64,000 nt of DNA from Myxococcales bacterium (GTDB taxonomy: Bacteria > Myxococcota_A > Polyangia > Polyangiales > Polyangiaceae), in assembly GCA_016703425.1 (NCBI GenBank), contig JADJCA010000001.1:496001-560000 (forward strand), read 5' to 3'. The position numbers were made by a program, and so were the translations under genes. This document shows positions 53,779 through 64,000 of this stretch, in pieces. The notes below the pieces were generated by a model that saw nothing but the letters and a program-made list of their open reading frames with translations, was not told the origin of the DNA and ran no database searches. Position 1 is the first letter of the stretch. Each line of letters starts with the position of its first letter.

Positions 53779-55622
53779 CTAGCCGACGCTCTGCGCTTCC
53801 GCGATGGCGTCTTCACGGCGAGGCCGGAGGTTGATCTTCAGGATCTGCTTCCGCACGCGGACCGCCTCGGGCGTGACCTCGACGAGCTCGTCGGCGTCGA
53901 TCCATTCCATGGCCGTCTCGATGGTCAGCGTGCGCGGGACGTCGAGAGCGACGTTCTCGTCTTTGCCGTGGTTGCGCACGTTGGTGAGCTTCTTCTCGCG
54001 GATGGCGTTCACGTCGGCGTCGTTGGGCCGGTTGTGCTCGCCGATGATCATGCCTTCGTAGACGCCCGCGCCGGGTGACACGAAGAAGATGCCGCGCTGC
54101 TGCAGGTGATGGAGCGCGTAGGGCGTCGTGACGCCTTCGCGATCGGCGACGAGGGCGCCCGTTTGGCGCTTCATCATGGTGCCGCCCCAGGGCTCCCAGC
54201 CGTCGAAGAGCGTGTTCAAGAGGCCCATGCCGCGCGTCGAGGTGAGAAACTCTCCGCGGAAGCCGATGAGGCCTCGGCTGGGCACGCGGAACTCGAGGCG
54301 CGCGCGGCCGTAGCCGGGGTTCGACATCTTGATCATGCGGCCGCGGCGCTCGCCGAGGCGCGTGGTCACGACGCCGATGAAGTTGTCGGGGACGTCGACG
54401 ACGACGAGCTCGACGGGCTCCATGGAGACGCCGTCTTCGACCTTGGTGACGACCTCGGGGTTGCCGAGCTGCATCTCGTAACCTTCGCGCCGCATCGTCT
54501 CGATGAGGATCGCGAGCTGGAGCTCGCCGCGGCCAAAGACCACGAAGGTGTCGGGGCTGTCGGTCTCTTCGAAGCGCAAGGCGAGGTTCTTGCGGACCTC
54601 GCGCTCGAGGCGCTCGCGAAGCTGACGGCTCGTGAGGTATTTGGACTGCTTGCAGCGACCGGCGAAGGGCGACGTGTTGACGCCGACGCGCATCTTCAAG
54701 GTCGGCTGCTCGACGTGGATGCGCGGCAACGCTCGCGATTCCCAGCCGGGCGTCAGGTCGACGATGGTGTCGCCGACGTAGACCTCTTCGATGCCCGCGA
54801 TGGCGACGATTTCGCCGGCGGCGGCCTCGGGCATGGGCGTGCGCTTCAGGCCTTCGAAGGTCGAGAGCACCTTGATGGCGCCCTTGATGACGAGGCCGTC
54901 CTTCAAGACGGCGACGGGCATGTTGGCCTTCACGCGACCCGACACGACGCGGCCGACGGCGAGACGGCCGACGTAGTCGTCGTGATCGAGGTTGTTGACG
55001 AGGACCTGCACCGGGGCGTCGGGGTCGCCGGGCGCCTGCGGGACGCGGTCGATGATGAGCTTGAAGAGCGGCTCCAAGTTGGTCGACGTGTCTTCCAGGG
55101 AAGACTTGGCGATGCCCTGACGGCCGATGGCGTAGACGACGGGGAAGTCGAGCTGGGCGTCGTTGGCGCCGAGATCGCAGAAGAGGTCGAAGACCTCGTT
55201 CAGGACGTCGTTGGGGCGGGCGTCGGCGCGGTCGATTTTGTTGATGACCACGATGATGGGGAAGCCCAACTCGAGGCACTTGCGGAGCACGAAGCGCGTC
55301 TGCGGGAGGGGCCCCTCGGCCGCGTCGACCAACAGCAAGGCGCCGTCGGCCATCAAGAGGGTGCGCTCGACCTCGCCGCCGAAGTCGGCGTGGCCTGGGG
55401 TGTCGACGATGTTGATCTTGGTGCCCTGCCAGCGCACCGAGGTGTGCTTGGCGAGGATGGTGATGCCCCGCTCTCGCTCGAGGTCGTTCGAGTCCATGAC
55501 CCGCTCTTGGACCTGCTCGTTGTCACGGAAGGTCCCCGCCTGCTGAGCATGGCGTCGACGAGGGTGGTCTTGCCATGGTCGACGTGGGCGACGATGGCGA
55601 CGTTGCGAAGGTCCAAGGGCAT
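53779..55622 (-). CDS. typA: TypA/BipA ribosome-associated GTPase (frame broken once)
   Basis: Starts at ATG 55622 with 'MPLDLRNVAIVAHVDHGKTTLVDAMLSQAGTF', in which a missing C near 55542 must be restored; as given, the frame runs out within 30 residues and resumes in another frame. Reconstructed length about 614 residues. G1 'AHVDHGKTT', G3 'DTPGHADF', G4 'NKIDR', then EF-G-like domains and the TypA-specific C-terminal domain. Binds the ribosome in a GTP-dependent way and supports growth at low temperature and under stress. Such a conserved gene is unlikely to be a pseudogene. Confidence 0.9.
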
Positions 55623-55840
55623 TCTGGGGCGCTCAATAGCACAAAAGCGTCCAAGGGCCGCCCACGTACGCCCTGGGTGGTGGGAATCGGTCGGGGAGGG
55701 GACGGCGTTCTGTCGTGAGGCGGCGTGCGAGGCGACGCGTCCGGCGGTTCCGGCCTAGGTCGCGCGCGGCCCGAGGTCCCGGCCATCGGGCCTCGTTCTT
55801 CGCGCTTTTCGCGAGGAGAAAGGCGACGTACGAGCAGCCC
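55623..55840. other. Divergent promoter region of typA and the A2M gene
   Basis: About 218 bases between the two starts. A GGAG-containing purine run at 55813-55822 lies about 18 bases before the A2M start, too far to be a standard ribosome site. Nothing else was recognised. Confidence 0.35.
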
Positions 55841-58800
55841 ATGTGGAACCTCAAGGCACCGTTTTTGGCGGTGACGACGCGGCGTTCGCCCCGAATCGAG
55901 CTGGCGCTGCTGGCGGCCCTGGGCCTCTCGTGCCTCTCGGGCCCCAGGCCCCCCGTCGTGGCGCCGCAGCGCACGCTGGGCCTCGGCGCAGCGGACAAGG
56001 GCACCAAGGTCGACGGGCCCTTCCGGGTCGCTCACGCCTCTCCCGAGGGGGAGACCGAGGAGCCGTCCGAGGTGAACATCCTCTTCAGCCGCCCCATGCG
56101 CCCCCTCGAGCTGGCCGGCACCGAGAGCGCTCCGCCAGCGACCCTCGTGGCCGTCGAGGGCCGCTCGCCGCGAGGCGAGTGGAAGTGGCTCGGCACCTCG
56201 GCCTTGACCTTCGCCCCTTCGGAGCCCCTGGCTCGCGCGACGAAGTACCGCGTCACGGTGCCCGCCGGCACGCGCGCCCTCGACGGCTCGACGCTCGCGG
56301 CGGCGCACGTCGTCGAGTTCTCGACGCCGCGTCCGCACATGGTGTCGAGCCAACCGGCGTCGGGCTTTCAACATCTGTTGCCCTCGGCCCCCATCGAGCT
56401 CCTCTTCAACCAGCCGGTGGCCTTGGCGACGCTCGAGAAGGAGCTGCGCTTCGAGCTCCCCAACACGAAGCGCGCAGCCATCAAGGTCAAGGCCTCGTAC
56501 CCGAAGGCCGATGTGCCGACGCGCGTGCAGGTGCTCCCGGCGTCGCCGTTGCCGCTCGACGCCGACGTCACGCTCACCGGCTCCGCCGAGCTTCGCGGCA
56601 CGGAAGGACCGCTGCCGACGGACCACGCCGTGAGCGTGGCGCTCCGCACCTTTGGCCCCCAGCGCGTCGACGCCGTCGACTGTTACAAGGACACGCCCAA
56701 CAAGAAGTGTTCGGCCCGCGACGGCTTTCGCGTGGAGCTCAAGAACCGCGTCCGCCTCCGCGACTTCGCGCGCAGCGTCGTCGTGGAGCCCGCGACGCGG
56801 CTCGATTGGGGCGCACGCCTGCGGAGCGGCGACGACCGAGACCTCACCTCGAGCGTGCACCTGCCGGCGCGCCTCGGGCCAGCCCGCTCGTACCGCGTCA
56901 CGGTGAAGGCCGGGCTCAAAGACGAGTTCGGGCAGGCGCTCGCGAGCGATCAATCGTTCACGATGGAGACCGACGACGAGTGGCCCGAGGTCGAGGTTGG
57001 CCTCGCGGGGACGGTCTTCGACGCGCCGAAGAAGGCGCCGCCGGCGATCCCCATCGCCAGCGTCAACGTGAAGGAGATCGAGCTGGCCGCGGTCGCGTTC
57101 GACGAAGCGAGCTACGCGAAGTGGGTGGCGACGAGGCGGCGGCGCGGGAGCCAAGGCTACCCCTCGCTCCTCGGAACCGGCGCCAAGCAAACCAGCGTCG
57201 CCCCCGGCGCGGCGCCGAACGCGCGCCACGTCTTCGCGCTCGATTTGGCCAAGACGCTCGGCCGCTCCACGGACCGCGGCCTCTTCGCCTTCGGCCTCCG
57301 GGCGAAAGGCGGCCGCAACCGAAACAACATCGAACGCATCCACACGCTCGCCAGCACCGACCTCGGCATCAGCGCCAAGATGAGCCGCTTCGGAAGCCTC
57401 GTTTGGGTGACGAGCCTCACGACCGGCAAGCCCATCGCGGGCGCGACGGTCACGGTCCGCCGCGCCTCCGGCGACGAGGCCTTCGCCGGGGCCACCGACA
57501 AGGACGGACTCGTCGCGATCCCCGCCGAGCGCTTTGATCCAGCGCCGCCGCGGCACCGGGCCGACGACGACGAGCCGCTGCTCTTCGCACGCCTCGGAGA
57601 CGATCTCGCCGTGCGCCACGTGCGCGACATGCTCTCGCCATGGCAATACGCGAGCCACACCGATCCATCGGGGAGGCTCGATCCGATGGGCTTCGTGTTC
57701 GCCGATCGCGGCGTCTACCGGCCCGGCGAGACCATCCGCACCAAGGGTCTCTTCCGCCTCCAGACCCCCCGCGGAACCTCGACGCCGAAGGGGAGGGGCG
57801 TCGACGTTCGCGCCTTCTCGGCGCAAGGCGACGAGGTCTGGAAGAGCACGTCGCAGCTCGGTGAGTTCGGCGAGTTCGCCGTCGACGTGCCGATCCCGCC
57901 GACGGCTCGCCTCGGGAGCTTCGAGGTCCGCGCTGAGCTCTCGCGCGGCCCTTCCGACAAGGGCGACGACGGCGCCGGCGTCGCGACGGTGAGCGTCGAG
58001 CTCGCCGCGTACAAGGCCAGCGAGTTCAAGGTCGCCGTGGAGCCGGAGCGCCCCAGCTTCATCCGCGGCGACAAGGCCGGGTTCGTCGTGCGCGGCGACT
58101 ACCTGTTCGGTGCGCCCATGAAGGGCGGCAAGGGCCGCCTCGCGATAAGGCGCGGGCCCGGCTACTTCTCGCTCCCGCTGGGCGAAGAAGCCGAACCGGA
58201 GACCTTCTCGTGGACCGACGACACGTTCCTCCGCGATCAACCGAACACGACCTCGCACGCCGAGCAGATTCACTCGAGCGAAGGCGAGCTCGGCGCGAAG
58301 GGTGAACACGCAGCGTCGGTGCCGCTCACCCTCGTGGGGCAGCGCGGCACCGAGACCTTGAGCATCGAAGGCGAGGTGCAGGACTTGACGCGCCAGTCGG
58401 TGGCCGCGGAGGCGAGCGCGCTCGTCCACCCCGCCGAGTTCTACGTGGCCCTCAAGCGGCCCAAAGACGCGTTCGTCGATGAAGGCGCCCGCGTCGAGCC
58501 GTCGGTCCTCGCCATCGAGCCCACCGGCAAGCGGCGCGCCGGCGTCAAGGTGACGCTCGAGCTCTTGCGGCGGACCTGGCAGACGGCGCTCCGCGGCTCC
58601 GGCGAAGCGGCCGTGACCCACGAGACGCGCGTCGTCGACGAGCCCGTGGAGAGCTGCACCGTCGTGACCAAAGCCGATGCGCCCGCGGCTTGCCCGCTGA
58701 CTTCGAAGGCCGCCGGCTACCACGTCATCCACGCCACGACGCGTGACGGACGAGGCAACGCCGCGAGCGCGAGCCAGTCGCTCTATGTCCTCAGCCGCGG

Positions 58801-61641
58801 CGACGGCAAGGACAACGGCGCGCCTTGGCGGATGACCGATGGCTCCCAGCTCGAGCTCGTCTCGGACAAGGCGAGCTACGACGTCGGCGACGTCGCGACG
58901 ATCCTGGTCAAAAACCCGTACCCGGAGGCGGAAGCGCTCGTCACACTCGAGCGCGCCGGCATCACGAAGACCGAGCGCCGGACGCTGCGCGGCCCCACGC
59001 CGACGGTCAAGGTGCCGGTCACCGCCGAGATGTACCCCAACGTCTTCGTGGGCGTGCACCTGGTGCGGGGCCGCACGAAGGATCGACCGCTCAAAGGCGC
59101 CGACGTCGGCGCGCCGGCCTTCCGACTCGGTTACGCCACGCTCGCGATTCGGCCCGACGACCGCCGCCTCAAGGTGCAGCTCACCCCGTCGCAGAAGGAG
59201 TTGCGCCCGGGCCAGGAGATCGAGGTCGACGTGAGCGTGACCAACCGCCGCGGCGAGCCGGTGCGCGCCAACGCCACGGTCTACGCCGTCGATGAAGGCG
59301 TGTTGATGCTCACCGGCTACAAGACGCCCGATCCCTTGCCGACCTTCGGAGCGCAGCGCCCGCTGGCGGTCTTCTCGCTCGAGAACCGCGACGACTTGGC
59401 TCGCATCTTTCGCCTGTCGCCGGCGCGCCCTGGCGAGGACAAGGGCGCCGACGGGGGCGGCGGCGGCGAGGGCATGCGCGCCGACTTCCGCTCCACGGCG
59501 TTCTTCGAGCCCTCGCTCCTGGTCGACAAGGGACGCGCGAAGGTGCGCTTCAAGTTGCCCGACGCGCTCACGACGTACCGCATCATGGCCGTCGTCGCCG
59601 ACCCCGGCGATCGCTTCGGCTTCGGCGACACGCAAGTCATCACGAGCCGAAGGCTCATGCTCCGGCCCGCCCTCCCGCGATTCTTCCGCACCGGCGACGT
59701 CGTCGAGGCGGGCGTCATCGTCACGACCAAGGGCTTGGGCAAGACGGTGGCGGATGTTTCGCTGGAGGCTTCCGGCATCGACGTGGAGGGCGACCTCAAG
59801 CAACGCGTCTCGCTCGAAGCGTCGGGCCAAGCGGAGGTGAAGTTCCGCTTCAAGCCGTCCTCTGCTGGGACGGCGACATTGAACTTTCGCGCAAGCGCGG
59901 AGCGCGAGAGCGACGCGCTCCGGCTTACGAAGACCGTCAGCGTTCCGACCACCATGGAAGCCGTCGCGCTGGCCGGCGTCACCGACACGGCGAGCGCCGA
60001 GCAGCTCGGCGACCTCCGGTCCATCCGGCCCGACGTGGGCGGCCTCGAGGTCCCGCTCTCATCGAGCGCGCTCGTGGGCCTCGACGGCGCCGTCAAACAA
60101 GTCCTCGAATACCCGTACGGCTGCACCGAGCAGCTCACGAGTCGCCTCGTGCCGTACGTCCTCGCCGCCGACCTCTTGCCCTTCGTCGGCGCACCGGCGC
60201 CGAAAGACGCGCCCCGGACCATCGCCGACACCATCGGCCGAATCCTCAAGTCGCAGAAACCCGACGGCACCTTCGGGTACTGGACCGACTCGGGCTCCGG
60301 CGATGCGTGGCTCACGGCCTACGTAACGTGGGCCCTCACCGACGCAAAGAAGCGGGGCCACGCCGTGCCGAGCGACGCCCTCGACGCCGCGCTCCAGGCG
60401 TTGCACACGCTGTCGCGGGAGCGCAAGAGCAAGCTCGGCCTGGCCCAGAGCGCGTTCATCGCCGACGTCCTCGCCGTCAGCCAACGGCCCGACGGCGGGC
60501 TCATGACCGAGCTCTACGGCGAGCGACAGAAGATGCCGCTCTTCGCCCGCGCCCTGCTCGCGCACGCGTACGCCATCGCGCCGAAAGACGGTCCGCAGAG
60601 CGGCGTGCCGCGCGCGGAGATCATGAAGGAGCTCTTCCGCGATCTCGACAACCACATCCGAATCACGCCCGCTGGCGCCGTCGTCGCGACCAACGTGGGC
60701 GGCGAATACGCGCCGCTGCTCGACTCGGACGCGCGCACCACGGCGCTGGTGCTCCGCGCCCTCGTCACGGCCGAGCCGAACCACCCCTCGGCGGGCGCCT
60801 CGCGCGCGGCCTCGTCGGTCTCCGCGAGGGGGCGGCGTTCCGGTCCACGCAGGAGGGGCGAGCTTCGCGCTCGTGGCGCTCGACACCTACCGAAAGGCGC
60901 AGGAAGGGGCGCCCATCGACTTCGACGCCCGCGTGTTCCTCGGCGAGACGCTCCTTCACGAGAACCACTTCGAGAGCGCCACGGCGGTCGTGGCCAACGT
61001 CCCCGCGCGCTCGCTCATGGCGGGCCCCGGGACGGCCTTGACGTTCCAAGCGCTCGGCAGCGGGCGACTCTTTTACGAGGCGCGCCTCCGCTACGCGCGC
61101 ACCGATCTGCCACGCGACTCGCTCGACCGCGGCCTCTTCGTGAAGAAGACGATGCGCGCCGTCAAGCCGGACCAGATCGAAGCGGCGCTCCTCACGGCGG
61201 CGCCGTCGTCCGCGACGAGCGTCAACGCCGGCGATCTCGTGCTCGTGGACCTCTACCTCGTCACGGCCACGCCACGCACTCAGGTCGTCCTCGACGATCC
61301 GCTGCCGGGCGGCCTCGAGGCCATCGACACGCGGCTTCGCACCTCGTCGCGAGCGGCGGCGCTCGTCTCCAGCGGACCAAGCCGAGATGGCGACGATCAG
61401 GACGAGGAGGACGAGCGCGCCAACGGCCGCGGCGAGCTGACGGCGCCGTTCCACCGCGAGGTTCACGATGACAAGGTGCTCACGTTCGTGGAGGACATGG
61501 CGGCGGGCATCTACCACTACCGGTACCTGGCCCGGGCCACCTCGCGGGGGCGCTTTCGTGGTGCCCGCTACGCGTGCGGAGTGCATGTACGAGCCCGAGG
61601 TCTTCGGCCGCACGGCGGGGCAGGTGTTCGAGGTCCGATGA
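55841..61641 (+). CDS. Alpha-2-macroglobulin-family lipoprotein (three frame breaks)
   Basis: About 1,933 residues when corrected. Start at ATG 55841 gives a signal ending LGLSC. MG-type beta domains occupy the first 1,200 residues. The A2M core has 'STAFFEPSLLVDKGRAKVRFKLPDALTTYRIMAVV' and the thioester 'YPYGCTEQLTS' (Cys at about 1428). Thioester-linked helices follow ('WLTAYVTWALTDAKKRGH', 'LARALLAHAYAI'), and the C-terminus reads 'GYARATSRG...FVVPATRAECMYEPEVFGRTAGQVFEVR'. Breaks: a lost C near 60785, a lost G near 60858, an extra G near 61546. Such proteins trap proteases in the periplasm. The stop overlaps the next start (ATGA), so they form an operon. Confidence 0.88.
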
Positions 61642-64000
61642 GCCGCGTCGGACTCGAGACCCTCGCCGCACGCTTCCCACGAGCGTGGCGCGCCGCGCGG
61701 CGGGCGCTCCTCGCGCTCAGCCTGGCGGCGGCCGCGCTCTCGTTCGCGGCCGCCATGACGCCGCTGCCGGAGGAGCTCCGTGAGCCCGCCGGCGACGCGC
61801 CGAACCGACGCTCCTTGCGCGTCCTCGACCGCAACGGCCGCCTGCTCCGAGAGGTCCGCGCCGACGATCACACGCGCGCCATGCCGCTGCGCGAGGGCGA
61901 CCTCGGCGCCACCGCCGCGCTGGCGCTCATCGCCGCCGAGGATCGGCGCTTCTACGGTCACGCGGGCGTGGATCCCGCGTCGGTGATGCGCGCCGCGGCG
62001 ATGAGCGTGTGGCGCGGGCGCATCGTCTCGGGGGCCTCGACCTTGACCATGCAGCTCGCGCGGCTCGTCCGGCCCCATCGGCGAAACGTCGTCGGAAAGG
62101 CCGGCGAGGTGCTGCTCGCGCTGAAGCTCGACGCGTGGCTCAGCAAGGACCGGATTGTCACCGAATACGCGAACCGCGCCCCCTTTGGCCCCGACGTGCG
62201 AGGCCTCGGGGCCGCGGCGCGGCACCACTTCGACAAAGAGCCGCGGGCGCTGACGGCCGGCGAGGCGGCCATGTTGGCGGCGCTGCCGCGCGGCCCGGCG
62301 TATTACGATCCGGCGCGCCACATGCCGCGACTCGCCGCGCGGCGCCTCGTGGTGCTGGAGCGCATGCGCGCCTTCGGGCTTGTCTCGGAGAACGAGCACA
62401 CGCTGGCCGCCGCTGAGCCGACGCGACCTCTCGGGCGTGGCGTCGCCCCGGCGGCCATCCACTTTGTCTCCGCGGTGCTGAGGGGCTCCCTCGATGACGG
62501 GCGCGTTCCCCCCGGCAGTATCGGGACGACGGGAACCGTCCTCACCACGCTCGACGCCTCGCTGCAACTCGAGGTGGAGCAAGCGGTCCGCGCCAACCTG
62601 CGCCACGTGGCCGCGAAAGGTGTCACGGCGGCGGCCGCCCTTGTCATTGACAACGAGCGCGGCGAGATCCTCGCCTACGTAGGCTCACCCGACGCTTTCA
62701 ATGAGCGCGCCTTGGGCGGCAACGACGGCGTCCGCGCCCGGCGTCAAGCCGGCTCGACGCTCAAGCCGTTCCTCTACGGCCTCGCGCTTGACCGCGGCGA
62801 AATCGACGCGGCGTCGCTCCTCGCAGACGTGCCGCTCACGGTGCCCATCGGCGCCGGCGCCTTCGTGCCGCACAACTACGACGGGAAGTTCCGCGGTCCG
62901 GTGCGCGCCCGCGTCGCCCTCGCGAGCTCGCTCAACGTGCCCGCCGTTTCGCTCATCACGCGCGTGGGCGTCGGCGCGTTTCTAACCGAGCTCCGCAGCG
63001 CGGGCTTCTCGCTACCGGAGAGCCCCGAGCACTACGGGGAGGCGCTCGCCCTCGGTGACGGCGACGTCACGCTCCTCGAGCTGGCGCGCGCGTACGCGGC
63101 GCTCGCACGCGGCGGGCGCACGCTGCGGCTGCACGGCCTCGCGAGCGAGCGCGCCCCGACGAACTCGGCGCCGCCGGCCGCCGAGGCTGACGACGGCGCG
63201 CGCGTGCTCTCTCCTGCGAGCGCGTGGCTCGTCTCCGACATGCTGGCCGATCGCGAGGCGCGCATGCCGGCCTTCGGCGAGCGCAACGTGCTCGAGCTGC
63301 CGTTCCGCGCGGCCGTCAAGACCGGCACATCGAAGGGGTTCCGCGACAACTGGGCCGTGGGCTTTACGGCGCGCGTCACGGCGGCCGTGTGGGCCGGAAA
63401 CTTCGATGGCACAAGCATGCACGACGTGAGCGGCATCGCCGGGGCTGGACCGATCCTGAGAGACACGCTCACCGCCGCACACGCTCGACTTCCCAGCAAC
63501 GACGCCGACGTCGCTGCGCCGGACGGGCTGATTCAAGCACACGTGTGCGCGCTCTCGGGCAAGGCCAAAACGCCCGAGTGTCCTCACGCCGTTCGCGAGT
63601 GGTTGCCCAAGGATCACGAGCGCACGTCGTGCACAATGCACACAACGGCGCTCGTCGAGACCAAGACCGGGCGCCTCGCCACCAGCGCCTGCGATGCTCG
63701 GAGCGTGGAGCGGCGCGTCTTCGAGGACTACCCCGCCGAGTTCCTCGACTGGGCGCGGGGAGCGAAGCGGCCCCTCATGCCGGAGCACGCCGCGCCGTGC
63801 GGCGCCTTACGCGACCACGCGACCAGCAGGGAAGCGGCCGTCCGCATCGAGCACCCGGCCCGCGACGCACACTACTACCTCGCGCCGGACCGCCCATCCA
63901 CCATCGCCGTGCGTGTCGTCGCCGAGCCTCGCGCCCAAGTGGTGCTCCTCGTCGATGGTCGCGAGGTCGCCGCCGCGAAGGCCGGCGAGCCGCTCCCGTG
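61638..64000 (+). CDS. pbpC: Penicillin-binding protein 1C, cut by window edge
   Basis: At least 787 residues; it runs off the right edge. One N-terminal TM helix ('ALLALSLAAAALSFAAAM'). Glycosyltransferase family 51: 'AALALIAAEDRRFYGHAGVDP' and 'SGASTLTMQLARLV'. Transpeptidase: Ser373 in 'GSTLKPF' (S-x-x-K), 'SSLNVP' (S-x-N), 'KTGTSKGFRDNWAVGF' (K-T-G at about 561). Then the PBP1C-specific C-terminal domain begins. It polymerises and cross-links peptidoglycan in the periplasm. pbpC next to an A2M gene is an established pairing, read as repair of the wall while trapping proteases. Confidence 0.92.
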   Translation, partial: MSRVGLETLAARFPRAWRAARRALLALSLAAAALSFAAAMTPLPEELREPAGDAPNRRSLRVLDRNGRLLREVRADDHTRAMPLREGDLGATAALALIAAEDRRFYGHAGVDPASVMRAAAMSVWRGRIVSGASTLTMQLARLVRPHRRNVVGKAGEVLLALKLDAWLSKDRIVTEYANRAPFGPDVRGLGAAARHHFDKEPRALTAGEAAMLAALPRGPAYYDPARHMPRLAARRLVVLERMRAFGLVSENEHTLAAAEPTRPLGRGVAPAAIHFVSAVLRGSLDDGRVPPGSIGTTGTVLTTLDASLQLEVEQAVRANLRHVAAKGVTAAAALVIDNERGEILAYVGSPDAFNERALGGNDGVRARRQAGSTLKPFLYGLALDRGEIDAASLLADVPLTVPIGAGAFVPHNYDGKFRGPVRARVALASSLNVPAVSLITRVGVGAFLTELRSAGFSLPESPEHYGEALALGDGDVTLLELARAYAALARGGRTLRLHGLASERAPTNSAPPAAEADDGARVLSPASAWLVSDMLADREARMPAFGERNVLELPFRAAVKTGTSKGFRDNWAVGFTARVTAAVWAGNFDGTSMHDVSGIAGAGPILRDTLTAAHARLPSNDADVAAPDGLIQAHVCALSGKAKTPECPHAVREWLPKDHERTSCTMHTTALVETKTGRLATSACDARSVERRVFEDYPAEFLDWARGAKRPLMPEHAAPCGALRDHATSREAAVRIEHPARDAHYYLAPDRPSTIAVRVVAEPRAQVVLLVDGREVAAAKAGEPLP

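Noticed and set aside
55523..59830. Very long minus-strand open frame (1,435 codons) opposite the A2M gene
   Set aside because: High-GC codon bias opens the opposite strand; the composition is Arg/Ala/Glu-rich and no family is seen, while the plus strand reads A2M domains throughout.

Overview
This 64 kb window is high-GC DNA, apart from one AT-rich patch near 21.5 kb. It looks like a myxobacterium (Myxococcota, probably the Polyangia/Sorangiineae side; this is inferred from gene content, since no rRNA or housekeeping marker set is present). The pointers are many secreted lipoproteins with a lipobox followed by Asp/Ala/Gly-rich linkers, PEGA/TPR envelope proteins, a Ser/Thr kinase with a PEGA tail, a sigma-54 activator with an FHA sensor, and many short paralogous duplications. 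No tRNA, rRNA, CRISPR array or transposase was recognised.

Layout. 0-8.5 kb: lipoproteins (FN3, LamG), a PEGA/TPR protein, an orphan Spo11/topoisomerase VI A-like gene, a Uma2 nuclease and a small-ORF/nucleotidyltransferase pair. 8.5-19 kb: acyl-CoA dehydrogenase, AlkD-type glycosylase, two tandem Gly-rich beta-helix lipoproteins, DUF4259, a decayed antitoxin, a HEAT-repeat lipoprotein and an unknown 264-residue protein. 19-26 kb is the accessory core: a thermonuclease-recQ pair whose recQ 3' end is duplicated around an AT-rich AbiEi/AbiEii-like toxin-antitoxin cassette, then an XRE regulator, an HTH/nucleotidyltransferase pair, an XRE remnant and a DUF4145 protein. 26-38.4 kb: lipoproteins, DUF6998, the FHA/sigma-54 activator, a second Uma2 gene, a nitrilase-family amidase, a decayed lipoprotein copy, a MerR-TPR protein and a phosphoesterase. 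38.5-49.9 kb: a Ser/Thr kinase, FG-GAP lipoprotein and PEGA/TPR run, enoyl-CoA hydratase and RimK-like ligase, and several unknown secreted proteins. 49.9-64 kb: aspartate kinase, small Cys-rich lipoproteins in an overlapping operon, TypA/BipA, and the alpha-2-macroglobulin/PbpC pair running off the right edge.

An important caveat runs through the window. At least thirteen reading frames break by a net one-base shift, many of them beside C or G runs, in genes whose protein similarity continues in another frame. They include typA and three sites in the macroglobulin gene. One further gene has an in-frame amber codon. The density and the conserved nature of the victims make consensus errors more likely than mass pseudogenisation, so these genes are annotated across the break with the break position given. 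True decay is also present: the antitoxin remnant at 15.4 kb, the deleted paralogue at 34.0 kb, the XRE fragment at 25.3 kb, the displaced recQ end at 23.3 kb and the acyl-CoA dehydrogenase 3' fragment at 8.5 kb.

How genes work together. The A2M/PbpC pair is a known periplasmic defence and repair partnership. The kinase-FG-GAP-PEGA run and the overlapping TPR/small lipoprotein operon look like envelope modules. The 19-26 kb block combines DNA processing (nuclease, RecQ) with toxin-antitoxin-like nucleotidyltransferase systems and carries the clearest signs of horizontal insertion.
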